From Guyanagaster necrorhizus (taxonomy: Eukaryota; Basidiomycota; Agaricomycetes; Agaricales; Physalacriaceae), in assembly GCF_019112545.1 (NCBI RefSeq), contig NW_025064883.1, forward strand, positions 310,001 to 374,000: a DNA stretch of 64,000 nt, in the 5' to 3' direction. Below, one piece after another: positions 23,485 to 35,471 of the stretch (position 1 is its first letter; each line of letters opens with the position of its first letter). A program made the position numbers and the translations under genes. Under the pieces are notes generated by a model. It made no database searches. It was not told the origin of the DNA and worked only from the letters and a program-made list of their open reading frames with translations.

Positions 23485-25778
23485 TTATAATGGTAATCCG
23501 CAGACTTCACAGTCAGTTCCTCCATGATCGTTTTCAAAAGTACAATGGGGACAGGTTCTAGTGCTGTTGCTTGCATGCCCAGATCCTCCTCCATTGCTTC
23601 CCCTTGAAGCAACATCTGCGGCCGCAATTTGGTCCAATACCTCCTGCGGAATGTCTTCATCCATTGCGGCAGATGTTGAAGCGGTGTTCGGCTGAGCTAG
23701 AAAAGGGCATGAGCATTTGCGTTCGTATACAACACATTGTCAACTTACGGGCGCTCTCCCGTGTAAACATCATAAGAGTATGCCAACCCTCGGTGGACAA
23801 TAAAGAGTCCAATTGGCTGACATCCTCCAGCAAAGTGGATGAGGTGACAGTTCGCATGAGTATCTTCATGTCCTCCTGAATCGTGTCAGACAAGTTGGGA
23901 GATAATCTCCCACGACTTACTGGTGAGAATAGCTGAGTTGTACCCAAGAAAGCGATGAGATGCCAATCACTTAGCCATTTGGCTAACTCAAACGTCTTAC
24001 GGGCTCGTCGCGGTTGTAGGTGTCGACTATCCGGGATATCGGGAGCACCTAATGAATGCAGGGTGGAAAGAACATGTTCAATTCGTTGATCTTCCAATCC
24101 AGGTCGGTTTTCAATGTTAAACTGAGTCGATTGGAACATCGGTGACGGATTTTGCGGGAACCCATGTGTCACCTAATTCCATGCCATTAATTATTGTCCT
24201 GGATTAAAAACACACAAACTTACATTTACCAAGAGATATTCCACGGGAAAGGCTGGCTTTGCACTCTTTTTGACCTCCAAACCGTACTCATTTTTGTAAG
24301 AAAAGAAGACATCAGGAACATATCGAGCTGTTTCTTGGCTTCGATCCTCTTCCTTGACTCTGACAATACCAGGATCGACGCTAGCCTCGATCATATCTGC
24401 CTCAACCATAGCCTCGGCTTGTGCAGAGACCTGATATGCGGAAACGTCCACCTGTCCATCTTCCGTTCCAGTCAAGATTGCCGTAACCAAACGCGACGAA
24501 AATTGACCCGTAGGCGAGGATTTAGAAGGTATCTGATGGGAGTTTTGCATCGTGGCCGCGAATATTACCTCTAATGAGGATAGGTAAAAGGAGCCTGGAT
24601 GTCTCTTATACACATTCTTTGTTCGATCCTCCTCCGTTGGATCAAGGTCGGTGAAGATATATCCAACAACAGTCAGTGGAGTTGTCGCAGAAGCTGAGAG
24701 CTCTTTGATACGGCCTTCTTCTTCCCAAGGCACACCGAGGGTCAAACCATCCAACTCGCCTTCTTGTGGCGGTTCATAGATAGCTTCCACAACGGCCTTG
24801 ATTCCCATAGGTACCTTCTCATATGGTTCGTAACGGCCAATCATCCATCCGAAACGTTGTAACCCCGTCCTTCGCCATGCTTCGAGGAATCTATCTACAA
24901 TATCCATAGAAGCAATCTCGAGATGATCAACCATTCGAAAAGGCTGAGATTGAAGAGTTATGGCCGAAGGCTGGCAATAGGTACAGATCCCAGCAGGCCA
25001 TGGAAGATGTGCACCTGTTGGGCACAGTGTCTTCACCTTGTAAGAGAGCTGACTGAGAGACGGCAAAGACGAAGCTGCAGAAGGCATTATTTTCGGGGTG
25101 ATTTTCTGCAGATAGGCATGATAGGAGAGATGTTTGATAGCGTGCTCCTTATGATACGCCGCATCGTAAGGTTCTAGGGGCATACAGTAGTCACACATTC
25201 CTCTGGCGCCATGCTTGCAAAACTGAGCATCACGTCCCCTTGGAATTTTGCCGTCGTGAGTGCGCCAATAGACATCCACATTGTCTTCTTGAACTGTTTC
25301 CCACGGCCTCTTCTCATTCGATGACGGGTGATGGCTGGTTTGAGCGCTCTGTATTGGTGTTTCCGTAGCCGAACTCGATGCCGCCTTGGCTTGGTAATTC
25401 ACAAAGATGAGATCGCCGTGACTAAATACAAGTGGTGAAAAAGATGAACTTGAGACGATGAGCACCGTGTACGCACTTGAGGCCGATGCTCTTCAAAGTC
25501 CGCCCTTTCAAAGTCAGGATTGATATTTCGTTGCCACGAGGCTGATTCGACACGGTGATAGTTTGTAGATCCGCATCAGGCGATGTCTCCAGTATCTAGA
25601 GGGGGAGAAACGATGTCAGATCGTGTGGAAGCGCAACCAAGCACTGACCTTGTTCAGCAATTCAGTGATGTCGGCCGTAGGCGGAAACTCGAAGCGAAAA
25701 TTGCCATCTTTTGAACGAATCCTGAGCAGCTACAAACCGTAAGTGAAATTTCCAGATGCATCAGGGTGACCATACCAT
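23485..25778 (-). CDS. NPL4: NPL4, cofactor of the Cdc48/p97 segregase
   Basis: With Ufd1 it recruits ubiquitylated clients to Cdc48 for ER-associated degradation and chromatin extraction. The N-terminal ubiquitin-like domain (LLRIRSKDGNFRFEFPPTAD) is followed by the zinc-finger segment CKHGARGMCDYCMPLEPYD, a second Cys pair at GICTYCQPS, and an inactive MPN-type core (VDHLEIASMDIVDRFLEAW, FGWMIGRYEPY). The C-terminus carries an NZF ubiquitin-binding finger, TCPHCTFENDHGGTDCEVCG, ending in LPL. The first exon is only the ATG (25776-25778), directly followed by a GT donor; the frame resumes at CTGCTCAGG. Several short introns follow. Domain order and length match fungal NPL4. Confidence 0.94.
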
Positions 25779-26320
25779 TGGTAAATCAAGACAGAGAAAG
25801 AAGTAATAGCAATGAGATGGTGGTCCCTACTAAGACTTGTCACCAGATCGACGCGTAATACACGTGCAGATCACGTAATCATTCCAAATGGGGATATCCA
25901 TGCGGCGATCGCCTTCGAAGGCACCAGAGGTATTCGGAATTCCCTACTTTATATGAAGTACAAGTCCGTGTGGCATTGAATACTCGTTTTTTCGACTATA
26001 TCCATTCATCCCCTCTCTATGGACATGCGCAATATGTGTGTTTTCGCCCCATGCCTTCTAGAAAGCACGAATCGGCTATTCGCGAGGTTGCGTTATTTGG
26101 CTGTCGCAATCTTGTGAATCTATTGCGAATCGCTAAACATTGGTCGAATGGACGCAGAACTTCTTCCACTCTGCTATGCTGGTCACCCGTTGACGTACTA
26201 CTTCTGGCCATGCTCTTTTCCCTGAAAAGCCCGGTCTCCGACGCATCAGAGAACTCCCCTGCCTTAGATTCCATTCAAACTGAATTGGACCGCTGGAAGA
26301 ATTTGATATTTTCTTTCGAT
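25779..26320. promoter_or_regulatory. Divergent intergenic region, NPL4 / bZIP
   Basis: These 542 bp lie between divergent starts. From about 25970 the plus-strand frame leading into the bZIP gene is already open for 117 codons, with ATGs at 26051 and 26210, but the residues show no family features. I treat it as a long 5' leader, though an N-terminal extension of the bZIP protein cannot be excluded. Confidence 0.4.
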
Positions 26321-27405
26321 ATGGACGAGGAAAATTCCAGCAGCTCCTCTAATCCCTCTTCATCTAAGCCCCAAAGATCACGTTCTCCACCGGGCGCGTC
26401 TGGCTCACGAGACAACAATAATAGGGTAGCGAAAACAGCCTATTCCTTGATTGCCACAGTGCTAAAAAAATATCCTATCCAGGACCTTCAGGACGCAGTG
26501 CTTCTTGCTCAGTTTGCTGCGTCTTCCAATGCCCAGCAAGTCAACGGGCCACTTGATCCGTCCGTTGTTGCCCTCTTGCAGGCCTTGCAAGTCGTCCAAG
26601 GCCAAAGATATCCTCCACTGAATCTTCAGGGTGGCCTGCCTCCAGGGATACCGTTGCATTTACTCGGAGCTCTTCAACAAAGTCAGGCACAACAGTTTTC
26701 TGGCGTCCCGAATGTGCCGTGGCCTCAACAGCAATCCTCATCTTCCAGTGGATTATTCCCTAATCAACATCCAAACGCAGGATTCCCTCCACATATGTTG
26801 CCCTATTTTTACGACCAAATGACCCAGTCAAGTTACTACCACGCACCACCTCCCCAGGGAGCACCGACACAGTCGGTGGCCTCTACATCGACTCCTGCTC
26901 CTCCCACGGCTTCGCCGCCAGATATAGACTCTCCAGAAGGTGGTGCGGATGACAAGCGTAAACGAAATACAGCGGCTTCAGGTAAAGTGGACATGGGTCT
27001 CTTATTTGGCGCAAAAACCAAGATTTTTTGCCTTCAGCTCGATTCAGGATCAAGAAGAAGCAGAAGACACTCAATCTAGAAAGATCAGTTTCTGACCTTG
27101 CTGGGCGCGCGGAAGAGCTAGAGAAAGAAGCCGCTGACCTCAGGAGAGAGAATGGGTGGCTGAAAGAAATTGTCATGTTGAAAGGGAGTCGACTAGCTGG
27201 CGTGCATTTAACACCAGACACAGTGTCCTCTTCTATGTGGGATCATGGCAGGGCTTCGACGTTGAGTCCAAGTGGGGAGGGGCCTTCCGTTGAGGAGAAA
27301 GATAGGAATTCAGACTCGAATGGTGATTCTTCCGACTCGGAGTATACTGGTGAGGGACGTGCAAAGGTAAAAGGGAAAGGGAAAGGCAAGGCAAGAAAGA
27401 GATGA
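26321..27405 (+). CDS. bZIP transcription factor, CYS3/Met28-like
   Basis: This is a nuclear DNA-binding protein. A Ser/Pro/Gln-rich activation-type N-terminus (MDEENSSSSSNPSSS, then SQAQQFSGVP) leads to the basic region KRKRNTAASARFRIKKKQ, created by splicing an intron at about 26983-27041. The basic-region signature N-x7-R is present. A leucine zipper of about four heptads follows (LERSVSDLAGRAEELEKE, LRRENGWLKEIVML). The C-terminal tail is acidic then Lys-rich (GKGKGKARKR). The NTAASARFR form is typical of fungal sulphur-regulation bZIPs, so control of sulphur assimilation is a reasonable guess only. The start at 26321 gives the usual acidic N-terminus; two in-frame upstream ATGs exist. 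Confidence 0.86.
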
Positions 27406-27663
27406 ATAACAGCAATTCGAGCCGGGGCGTCGACATTGGGTCATTTGTAGTTTCTTCACGGACTATGAGAAGATATTATTTACTCACACGGAGCCCAGGG
27501 CTGAAGTATCCAGAAGCAAGCTGTCGGACGTCTTACTTGTGGAAGTACCTATTAATCCCATACTCTACCAAGAATTTGTTCGATGGATAGTATATGCTGA
27601 TGTTCCGGCCAAGGAGCTGAATTTGGCAAATGCCGGTGATGGAAGTTCCCACGCTCTGAATCA

Positions 27664-28070
27664 ATGTCATTTGGACGACCACCATCTCTCGACCTCGGCT
27701 TCAAGCCTACACCTCCCCAGCGTGGATCTTTTCCTTTGGATCACTATGGTCGGTTTAATAGAAAGCAAATTTCTTGCAACTGACAATGGCAAACGAAAAT
27801 ACAGGGGAATGTAAGGAGAAGATGGTTCTTTATATGCAATGCTTAAAGAGCAATGGTAGCAAGTCCACACCTTGCCGGGATTTGACTAAGGATTACTTGA
27901 ATTGTCGGATGGATAAGTGAGCTTGTGCATCCGCGTGTCACGCGACTCGGTTTGACATATTCTGCAGGGGACTAATGGACCGAGACGATTGGAAAAATCT
28001 TGGATTGCCGAACACCAAGACAGACAGACATCCTTCGACAGAGAGTTCTGATCCCGTATCTAATAAATGA
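27664..28070 (+). CDS. COX19: COX19, cytochrome c oxidase copper-delivery assembly factor
   Basis: This is a small twin-CX9C protein of the mitochondrial intermembrane space, acting with Cox11 and Cox17 in copper delivery to complex IV and imported through Mia40. Three exons (27664-27748, 27805-27916, 27968-28070) join to give MSFGRPPSLDLGFKPTPPQR, then SFPLDHYG, the first cysteine pair CKEKMVLYMQC, the second pair CRDLTKDYLNC, and the conserved tail GLMDRDDWKNLGLP. Both pairs have exactly nine residues between cysteines. Each splice junction preserves phase (for example GAT AA joins G GGA CTA). No single exon is long enough to stand out, so the gene is easy to miss. Confidence 0.93.
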
Positions 28071-28711
28071 CGCATCTTCATGTTTAACAGCTGAATATCT
28101 CAATGCTCGGAATTCTGACTCATTGATAGAGTACGCTCGGAATTTTACATTCTCATCATTGCTTGTCCCGCAAGGCTAGGCAACTGTTGGATTTTGATAC
28201 TTTCGATGAAAGATGAGCGATGAGCTAGCTTCGTGACATTGGATGCTGATGGACTTCAACCGCCGCTGGGGCACGTTCGTGAGTTGCGTAACCGGACGTC
28301 AACTTATTGTCACGGCGCCGTGCAGACATTGCTGCATTGTCAGCAACTAAAAAGTAGCCTTGTGAAGACAGCGACTCAATGCGATTTGACCGCTTGCAAG
28401 GTGGCCCTTCTCTCAAAAAGTTGTCTGCCAAGTTCGTCCACGGTGTACTCAGCTACGTCGAGGGCTTTAGGCGACATGATTCCTACTTTCATCACGAACC
28501 ACAACCCCGTTGCAACGCTATGTTTCCACGCCGATACTGTATTGCAAATGTCCGATAGCTCCAATTTCGGCCCAAATCTGGTCCTTAAGCCATGAACGTT
28601 CGTATGTGTCTAAGGTCCACCCCTACTGCGGCATGCTATGAGACCAGACTACTCTTCGTAGTACGACGAGGTCGTTCGGTTCCTTTCTCCTCTTCTTTGC
28701 AGTGTCAGGCT
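28071..28711. other. Intergenic stretch, nothing recognised
   Basis: These 641 bp lie between COX19 and the glycerophosphodiesterase gene. A minus-strand open frame at 28376-28564 and a plus-strand one at 28233-28595 overlap and show no family features. The sequence just before 28712 contains a polypyrimidine-AG (ctcttctttgcag at about 28689-28701) that could be a 5' leader intron acceptor. Confidence 0.35.
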
Positions 28712-30222
28712 ATGTGGTTCTTCAATAATTTACTACTTCTAGCCTTTAACATTCGCACCAGTTTCTGCGTGTTGTCTCTCCTGGATCAGAATTGCAAGGC
28801 ATTTGATCTTCAGGCAAGAAATTTCGAGATACTTAGACCACGTTGGTGGTTAATTGATTACTTGTTGCAGTCCCACCGTGGTGGCAGAGGAGAAACTGTG
28901 GAAAGCATCCTTCCCAGTTTTGCTTGGTGAGTTTCTCCAACGGTAAAAGGCCCTTTGCTTCATCATTAGTTCGCAGGGGACTCATCCATGGCGCCAAAAC
29001 CTTGGAGCTAGACAACGGCATTACCAAGGTATGTGAACATTTAGAGTATCTTTCAATCTATGTCCTGACTTAGTCTAGGATGGGGCGGTTATTGTCTGGC
29101 ACGATGAGAACATCGCTGCAGAAAAGTGCCTGGATACTGCGCCGGTGGTAAAATTAAGGCTCAACAACCTATGAAACCACTGACATTGTTCTCAGTTTGA
29201 TGGCGATCCGGACTACCCTTACGTTGGGAAATACATTGCCAATCTCACGCTTGCACAACTCAAAACCTTGGACTGCGGCTCGCAGAGGCTCGACGATTTC
29301 CGTGAGTCTGTTGCTCTTCTGGTTTTGTAGCTGAAGTCTTATCACAGCGCAGCCCAACAACTCGTTTATCCGGGAACAAAATTGTCTACCCTGGAAGAGT
29401 TGTTTGACTTTGTTGAATGCGTGGATACGGAGCATGGAATGCTCTTTAATGTCGAATCCAAGATCGATGCCGATTACCCCTACCGAACACGTTCAGTTGA
29501 CGACTTTGTGGAATATCAACACGCGGCTTTTGCCCATAGCCCCTATTTCTACTCTATCACAGTGAGTACTCTGATATCCAATGTTTTTAGTTTTTTTTTC
29601 TACTCCGGCTTTAGTATCAGAGTTTTGATTGGAGAACACTCATTGGCATGAAGTCAAAGGACTCGACAGTGAGAACTGCTGCTCTTATCTCTTCGTAAAT
29701 ATCTCTGTCTCAATATGTGAATCATTGCTGATGAACCCGTAGAGGGACAGCGGTTGGAGCAGATAACAATACATCTGCGTGGTTAGCGGGCTTGAATCTG
29801 GACTCCTTTGAAGGTGCGACACAGGGTGAAAGGGTTGCAAGGGCCGCTGATGCCATCGACGCTGACATTCTTTCGCCATGTGATGCTTCTGACGACTCGC
29901 CTGTGGAAGACCCAAGCAAGGATGGTTTCATATATTTTACGACCGAAAAAATGATCGCGACATCCCATTCACTTGGTAGGGAGGTCAAACCTTGGACAGT
30001 GAGCCCAGTTCAAGTTCCTTATGATTGTAAGCTAAATGAAGACAGGTTAACCGGTTGAACATCGCTCAGCAACTGTTGGAATGGGGTGTGGATGGAGTAA
30101 TCACTGACTACACATCTGCCATGAAACGGTTTTTTGAACAGCAGGGATATGAAGTGCTACCTGGGTTTCCTCGGGATAAGGTATTTCAGTGTCTGGCTCG
30201 ACATATCCAAACTACATACTAG
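28712..30222 (+). CDS. Secreted or vacuolar glycerophosphodiester phosphodiesterase
   Basis: It hydrolyses deacylated phospholipids to glycerol-3-phosphate and an alcohol. A hydrophobic N-terminus (MWFFNNLLLLAFNIRTS) looks like a signal peptide. The GDPD catalytic block begins HRGGRGETVESILPSFAWG and continues TLELDNGITKDGAVIVWHD, giving the conserved His, Arg, Glu and second His-Asp. Later blocks are STLEELFDFVE and FNVESKIDADY, and the C-terminal barrel strand GVDGVITDYTSAMKRFF. The block before HRGG is joined by a GC-AG intron (donor cag|gcaag, about 28814-28870), because KAFDLQ must directly precede SHRGG; the only GT alternative would be a 25-bp intron. The stop is TAG at 30220-30222. 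Confidence 0.88.
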
Positions 30223-30393
30223 ATTACAACGAAACGTCAATGATTATAGTTTTATGCCTAAAATAATAATTATCGGCGTCACCTGACGTCACATTTAGCG
30301 GGACAAAACGGAACGCGCGGATAGGTGCGGCAAACCCCGTGGAGAGCAACCCTCCTCTGTCGTTGTCATTGTCAACGTGCTATTCCGTCTCTC

Positions 30394-31420
30394 ATGGCTT
30401 CCTTCGCTGTGAAAAAAGTCCTCAACGTCGCGCCCACTGTGCGCGCCCGCCCTTCTGGCGTCCCTTTGGCGCCTTTGGTCAACCTTACTACCAGGGCTCC
30501 CGCTGATGGACATGGGCATGGTGAAACCGCCCGTTCTGACACTCCTCAGAAATGGGCTGGCGGTATTTCAAGGTCTTCGTCTGGTCTCATCTCTAAGACT
30601 TTTTTCAACAGTAAGCAGCATTTTTTCCGAAGAAAAGTATTCTTTACAAGCAAGTTATGCAGTTCCACCCACTACCACTTTCCGACCGCGCCTCCTTCAT
30701 ACCTCTGCCATCGTCAAAGATGCACCTGAAGTCCCTGATTTCTCTCAGTACCGTGCACCCAATACGGACATGAACCGCGCCTTTTCTTATTTCATGGTCG
30801 GGTCCCTCGGTGTTCTCTCCGCATCTGTTGCAAAGTCCAGTGTCTCCGAGTTCCTCGTCACAATGTCTGCCTCCGCCGATGTTCTTGCGCTCGCCAAAGT
30901 TGAGGTAGAGCTTGGCAACATACCCGAGGGCAAGAACGTGATCATCAAGTGGCGTGGCAAGCCCGTATTCATCAGGCATCGAACACAGGCAGAAATTGAG
31001 GAGGCCAGAAGGGAAGACTGGAAGAGCTTTAGGGACCCCGAGAGCGACGAGAGCCGTGCGAAAAAGCCTGAATGGCTGGTCATGCTGGGCGTTTGCACTC
31101 ATCTAGGTTGTGTACCTATCGGTGAAGCGGGTGATTACGGAGGATGGTGCGTATGATCTAATTCGCCTTGCTTGATGCATTTTTACCCCACTACCAGGTT
31201 CTGCCCTTGCCATGGTTCCCATTATGATATCTGTATGTTTTCTTCCCGTAACTAATGCTTGGCTAACTCATTTTCCTCCAGCTGGCCGTGCCCGTAAAGG
31301 CCCTGCCCCTGTGAGTACTCACATCGACAACTATTTCACGTCTCTCATTCTCCTTAGCTCAACCTGGAAATTCCCGCCTACGAATTTAATGAAGCGGAAG
31401 GCAAACTTGTTATCGGATAG
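30394..31420 (+). CDS. RIP1: Rieske iron-sulfur protein of the cytochrome bc1 complex
   Basis: This is a complex III subunit that passes electrons from ubiquinol to cytochrome c1. A mitochondrial presequence ([20 protein letters not shown]) is followed, after an intron at about 30610-30660, by [19 protein letters not shown]. The membrane helix and hinge read [19 protein letters not shown] and then [18 protein letters not shown]. The [2Fe-2S] ligands are complete: [10 protein letters not shown], then CPCHGSHYD across an intron, then [10 protein letters not shown]. The end is [20 protein letters not shown]. Four or more short introns separate the C-terminal mini-exons. All cluster ligands and the disulfide cysteines are present. 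Confidence 0.96.
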
Positions 31421-32052
31421 ATGTGTTCAATAGATCAAAAGGCTGTATTTATTGCCTCCCGAACATCTATATCCAAACGCTTAGCGTGAATCTCTTGACA
31501 GAAGATGAAAAAATGTAAGGTTAAGTACCATAACAAGATCCTATTGTTTTTTTTTGAGCGCTGATACTTTGACTCTCCTCGATCCTTCCTCGGTGGCCAG
31601 GCGAGGTCAAGATTGCTCACAACGGGCCTTATCGTGATTACTTAGCGCTTAGGAAAAGAATAATAGAAGATCATTTTGCGTTATCATAGTGTCATTCTTG
31701 ATGAATCCATGCCCATCCATCAGGATATACAATACTGCCAATCTTATATCTCTGGGCATCTTGTTGCCAAGGGTTTCATGGAAAACAGACAATCTGGTGC
31801 CCTCTCTGTTGACAACAAGGCCTGCGAAAGCTGGCCACTTCAAGGACAATCTTTCATCTTACGTCTGGGATTCTGAAGCTTATCTGAAGACTCCGGGACG
31901 AGAAGGACAAGAAAGTTTAATTTTTGTGGGATGAATTCTATCCTTGCATGCCGGTCAAATGCCGGTGGGAATTGGACCGGCCCGGAATAAGCCGGCAGGT
32001 CATCAGGAAGGTCATAATTTGCTTTTTGAGACAGACGAGGGCGCTTTATTCA
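31421..32052. other. Intergenic stretch, nothing recognised
   Basis: These 632 bp lie between RIP1 and the dehydrogenase. Overlapping open frames on both strands around 31640-31930 (for example one reading RIYNTANLISLG on plus) have no family match I can name. A cluster of CCGG-containing words occurs near 31950-31990 (gccggtggg, accggcccgg, gccggcagg), probably promoter sequence. Confidence 0.35.
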
Positions 32053-34408
32053 ATGCTTTCCCATTCTCGATTGACGGCGTTCATCGCCATTCAACCACGA
32101 ACTCTTCTCAGCATTCGTGCTACCACATCCACGTCCCGACACAAATTCAGGATGGCGAGCACCCAGGTCTCTGCGGTGCGAAGAGCGATGCATTCCAACT
32201 GCAAAAGATGACTGACGCGCTATCTGCCTGCAGTTTGGTCTCAAGGACTCAAGCCTCATTAAAATGCAAGGATTTGTGGACGGAAAATGGAGTGATGCAA
32301 AAGACGGAGCAACTATCAGTGTGACTAGTGAGTGTCTTCCAGTACGCGTCGAGAACTTTTAATATAGCTCGCCTAGATCCCGCTACTCTCGAAGAGCTCG
32401 GGACAGTCCCTGAGATGGGTCTATCTGAAACAATGGAAGCTATAGATGCAGCCTCCAAGGCATTTCCCGCATGGAGTAGAACGACCGCCAAGGTTGGCAA
32501 TACGCCTTATCCTCGCTTACCCACTCATGCAATCCTTCATCAGCACCGACACGACATACTAATGAAACTCTTCGCCCTCATGCAAGAGAATCACGACGAC
32601 TTGTCCAGGATAATTGTATGAGCGTCCTATATCAGACTTCCGAGTTTCTTACGCATGTCAACAGACCCTCGAAAACGGGAAACCGCTCAAGGAGGGCATG
32701 GCAAGTTTGCGGTCTCAAATAGCATCATGCTGATGTCATTTGTTAGGGTGAGAACGCCTACAGTGCTTCATTCATCGAGGTCTGTCATTGTTTACATATT
32801 TTCACATCGGTCATATTGACTATTTCATCCGTAGTGGTATGGTAGGCATTCTATCAAGTTCCTAATTCTTTCAGTGATTCAAGCCTTCAATAGCCGAAGA
32901 AGCCGTGAGGGCATACGGAGGTAACTACAGACCTATTGTTAGATCTGAACTCAACATTTTTGCATTCGAACCAGAACAGATTCCTTCTGCTAACAGTAAT
33001 ATCAGAAACCTCGTAATCAAGCAACCAATCGGTGAGTTTTATTATCTATCACTTCTGCTAATGGGGCCTTCTGAAACCTGGTAACAGGTGTTGTGTATGT
33101 AATTTGACGATTAAGATCGTTTATACGTTGACGAACGTTGTAGTTCCATTCTTACACCATGGAACTTTCCTTCTGCTATGATTACACGGAAACTGGGTGC
33201 TGCCCTAGCTGCTGGTTGCACGGCTGTGATCAAGCCCCCACCAGAAACCCCCTTTTCAGCACTCGCTATCGCAGAGGTGAATATACAGTTCTGGCTGTTT
33301 ACTTAGGGTCTCTAAGGTGGTATGTAGCTGTGTCGTCGTGCCGGTATTCCTGATGGTGTTGTCAATATGGTCACTACTGAAAAAAACGTTGTTACCGTTG
33401 GAAGGGAGCTATGCGAGAATAAGGTACTACATGTATTTGACTTGGTTATCTCGCTTCCTAACTGAACGTTGTCCCAGGCTATCAAAAAAGTTTCTTTCAC
33501 TGGGTCAACGCCTGTTGCAAAACTGCTCTACGGGCTAGCTGCATCGACATTGAAGAAGTAGCAAAAGCTTTTCATCCATGTTTTGACGCACTGACATATC
33601 TTCAGAATCTCCCTGGAAGCAGGAGGAAATGCGCCATTCATTGTGTTTGACGACGCTAACATCGAAGAAGCTGTCGATGGTAATATTACTCCGTTTCCGC
33701 TTTAAAATTTGGTTCTCACTTTCATCCAGCTGCAATTCTTTGCAAGTTCCGCGGCAGTGGCCAAACGTGTGTCTGTGCGAATCGGATCTACGTCCAATCG
33801 AACGCCTATGCAGAGTTTGCATCACGTCTGACAGAAAAGGTGGCTGCTTTCAAAGTCGGAAATGGCCTGGATGAGCAGACGTGAGTTTCCCTCAAGAGCC
33901 CATGACTCCAACCCTAATTCTCATTTACAGCACTCACGGTCCACTTATTCATGCTCGGGCCGCGGAGAAAGTCGCTCGTCACGTCAATGATGCTGTGTCA
34001 TTAGGCGCCCAGGTTCTAATAGGCGGCAAGGGCATTCCCGATACCTCGTTCTACCTCCCCACAGTCCTATCTGAAGTGCCCGCCAACGCCATGCTGAATA
34101 GTGAAGAAACGTTCGGTCCTTTAGCGGCGCTACAACAATTTGAGACCGAAGAGGAAGTGGTAAGGCTAGCGAATTCGACGGATGTCGGACTTGCTGGTTA
34201 CTTCTTTTCGCGAGACGTGGGCCGAGTGTGGCGAGTTGCCGAAAAGCTGCAAGTGGGGATGGTTGGTGCGAATACCGGTCTCATAAGCCAAGCCGTCATT
34301 CCATTTGGTGGTATCAAGGAAAGTGGTCTTGGAAGAGAAGGGGGACCGCACGGAATAGATGAGTATATGAATACGAAGCTGATTGTTTTCGGTGGATTGG
34401 GTATGTGA
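32053..34408 (+). CDS. UGA2: Succinate-semialdehyde dehydrogenase, mitochondrial
   Basis: It oxidises succinate semialdehyde to succinate with NAD(P)+ in the GABA shunt. The ATG at 32053 gives a basic, acid-free presequence ([20 protein letters not shown]), so I prefer it to the ATG at 32152. The core reads [16 protein letters not shown], then [15 protein letters not shown] after an intron ending at gcctag. The cofactor block is [17 protein letters not shown]. The general-base region is [16 protein letters not shown], the catalytic Cys lies in [14 protein letters not shown], and the end is [20 protein letters not shown]. About a dozen short introns are present in the 5' two thirds. The usual LELGGNAP reads LEAGGNAP here, a mild change that leaves the glutamate. 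Confidence 0.93.
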
Positions 34409-34561
34409 AGGACGGCGCCGCGAAGTACGAACTCTTGTAATTTTGCTTATGGAAAGCTTTTTGTACTTGTAGTAGCACCTGACAAACTAAGCGAGACCCG
34501 GGCCCGGTCAAGAATATATATATGTGCCGGATCATTACTTACTCACTAACCAACAACCATC

Positions 34562-35400
34562 ATGGCAGAAGTAGAGATTCTGACATTCCATTCCGTCTTG
34601 AAACTGGCTTCTCCAAGTGGATTATATCTCGTAGGATATGCCTGGCTGTTTGGAATGTGTTAGTGAAGTTGTAGTCACTTCTTCCGTCAACCGTGCTTAC
34701 CGATTTTACAGCAATCTGGGTTTCTTTCTTTGGTGGTAAGTACGTGCTGCAAGAATCGAATCTGAAGCTCAACCACGATAAGGTGTGATTGCCTTCAAGG
34801 CCTTGCGTGAGCACGCCTGAGTCATAGGACGTCCTTATTTTCTAATCTCTCTTTGCGGTACCAGCGCGACAGCAATTTGGCGCTCTACAGCATAAGACAT
34901 TCCCGATCTATTTTGTCGTTTCTATCTTGTTATCTTCGGGTCTATTGGCGTCTTGGACCAATTCCCATCCTGATGTCATCACATACATTAGACACCCCCT
35001 TGTGGTGGATGTCGCACAGGCGTATACTCTAGCATCTATCTCGTTGGCGCAAGGATTCAACTATTTTGTTGTGGGTCCTCTGACCAGCAAGTGAGTGAAA
35101 TGATACAGGATCTCTTGGCGTAGTTTCGATGCGTTACCCAGGACTATGTTCCAGCGTCATAAGCTGGAAAAACAAGAAGGAAAGGTGTACAATGAACCCG
35201 GAGTGCGTTAGTACGATGCAAGTGTTGATTCGTGCTGAATATTGTGTCTGTAGGTGTCTGAGGACATGAAAACGTTGAATAGGCGGTTTGGTTACTTGCA
35301 CGGGATTTCATCCCTTGCAAATCTTTATGCCGTGATTGCCTTGGGCTTTCATGGATTGTGGATTGGAGCAGCTGGTACCGGTATCAAGGCCACCTTTTGA
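34562..35400 (+). CDS. TMEM205-like (DUF4149) membrane protein
   Basis: This is a small multi-pass membrane protein. Joined exons read MAEVEILTFHSVLKLASPSG, then the first helix YLVGYAWLFGMSIWVSFFGG, then FKALPRQQFGALQHKTFP, a second helix FVVSILLSSGLLASW, a third ASISLAQGFNYFVVGPLTSK, the family block TMFQRHKLEKQEGK, and NRRFGYLHGISSLANL, with a last helix through VIALGFHGLWIG. The arginine-rich RH-K-E block and the R-FG-LHG block are hallmarks of the TMEM205/DUF4149 family, whose function is poorly known. At least five introns of about 45-60 bp interrupt it. It converges with LEA1, 71 bp away. Confidence 0.8.
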
Positions 35401-35471
35401 AATGGAAAGCAATGATAACAGTCATTAAAACACATGATGGATAAATACAATGTTGATACTGCCCACTGTAA

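Noticed and set aside
28846..28870. 25-bp GT-AG intron in the glycerophosphodiesterase gene
   Set aside because: It is shorter than any other intron in the window and leaves a non-conserved insert before HRGG; the GC-AG alternative fits length and protein.
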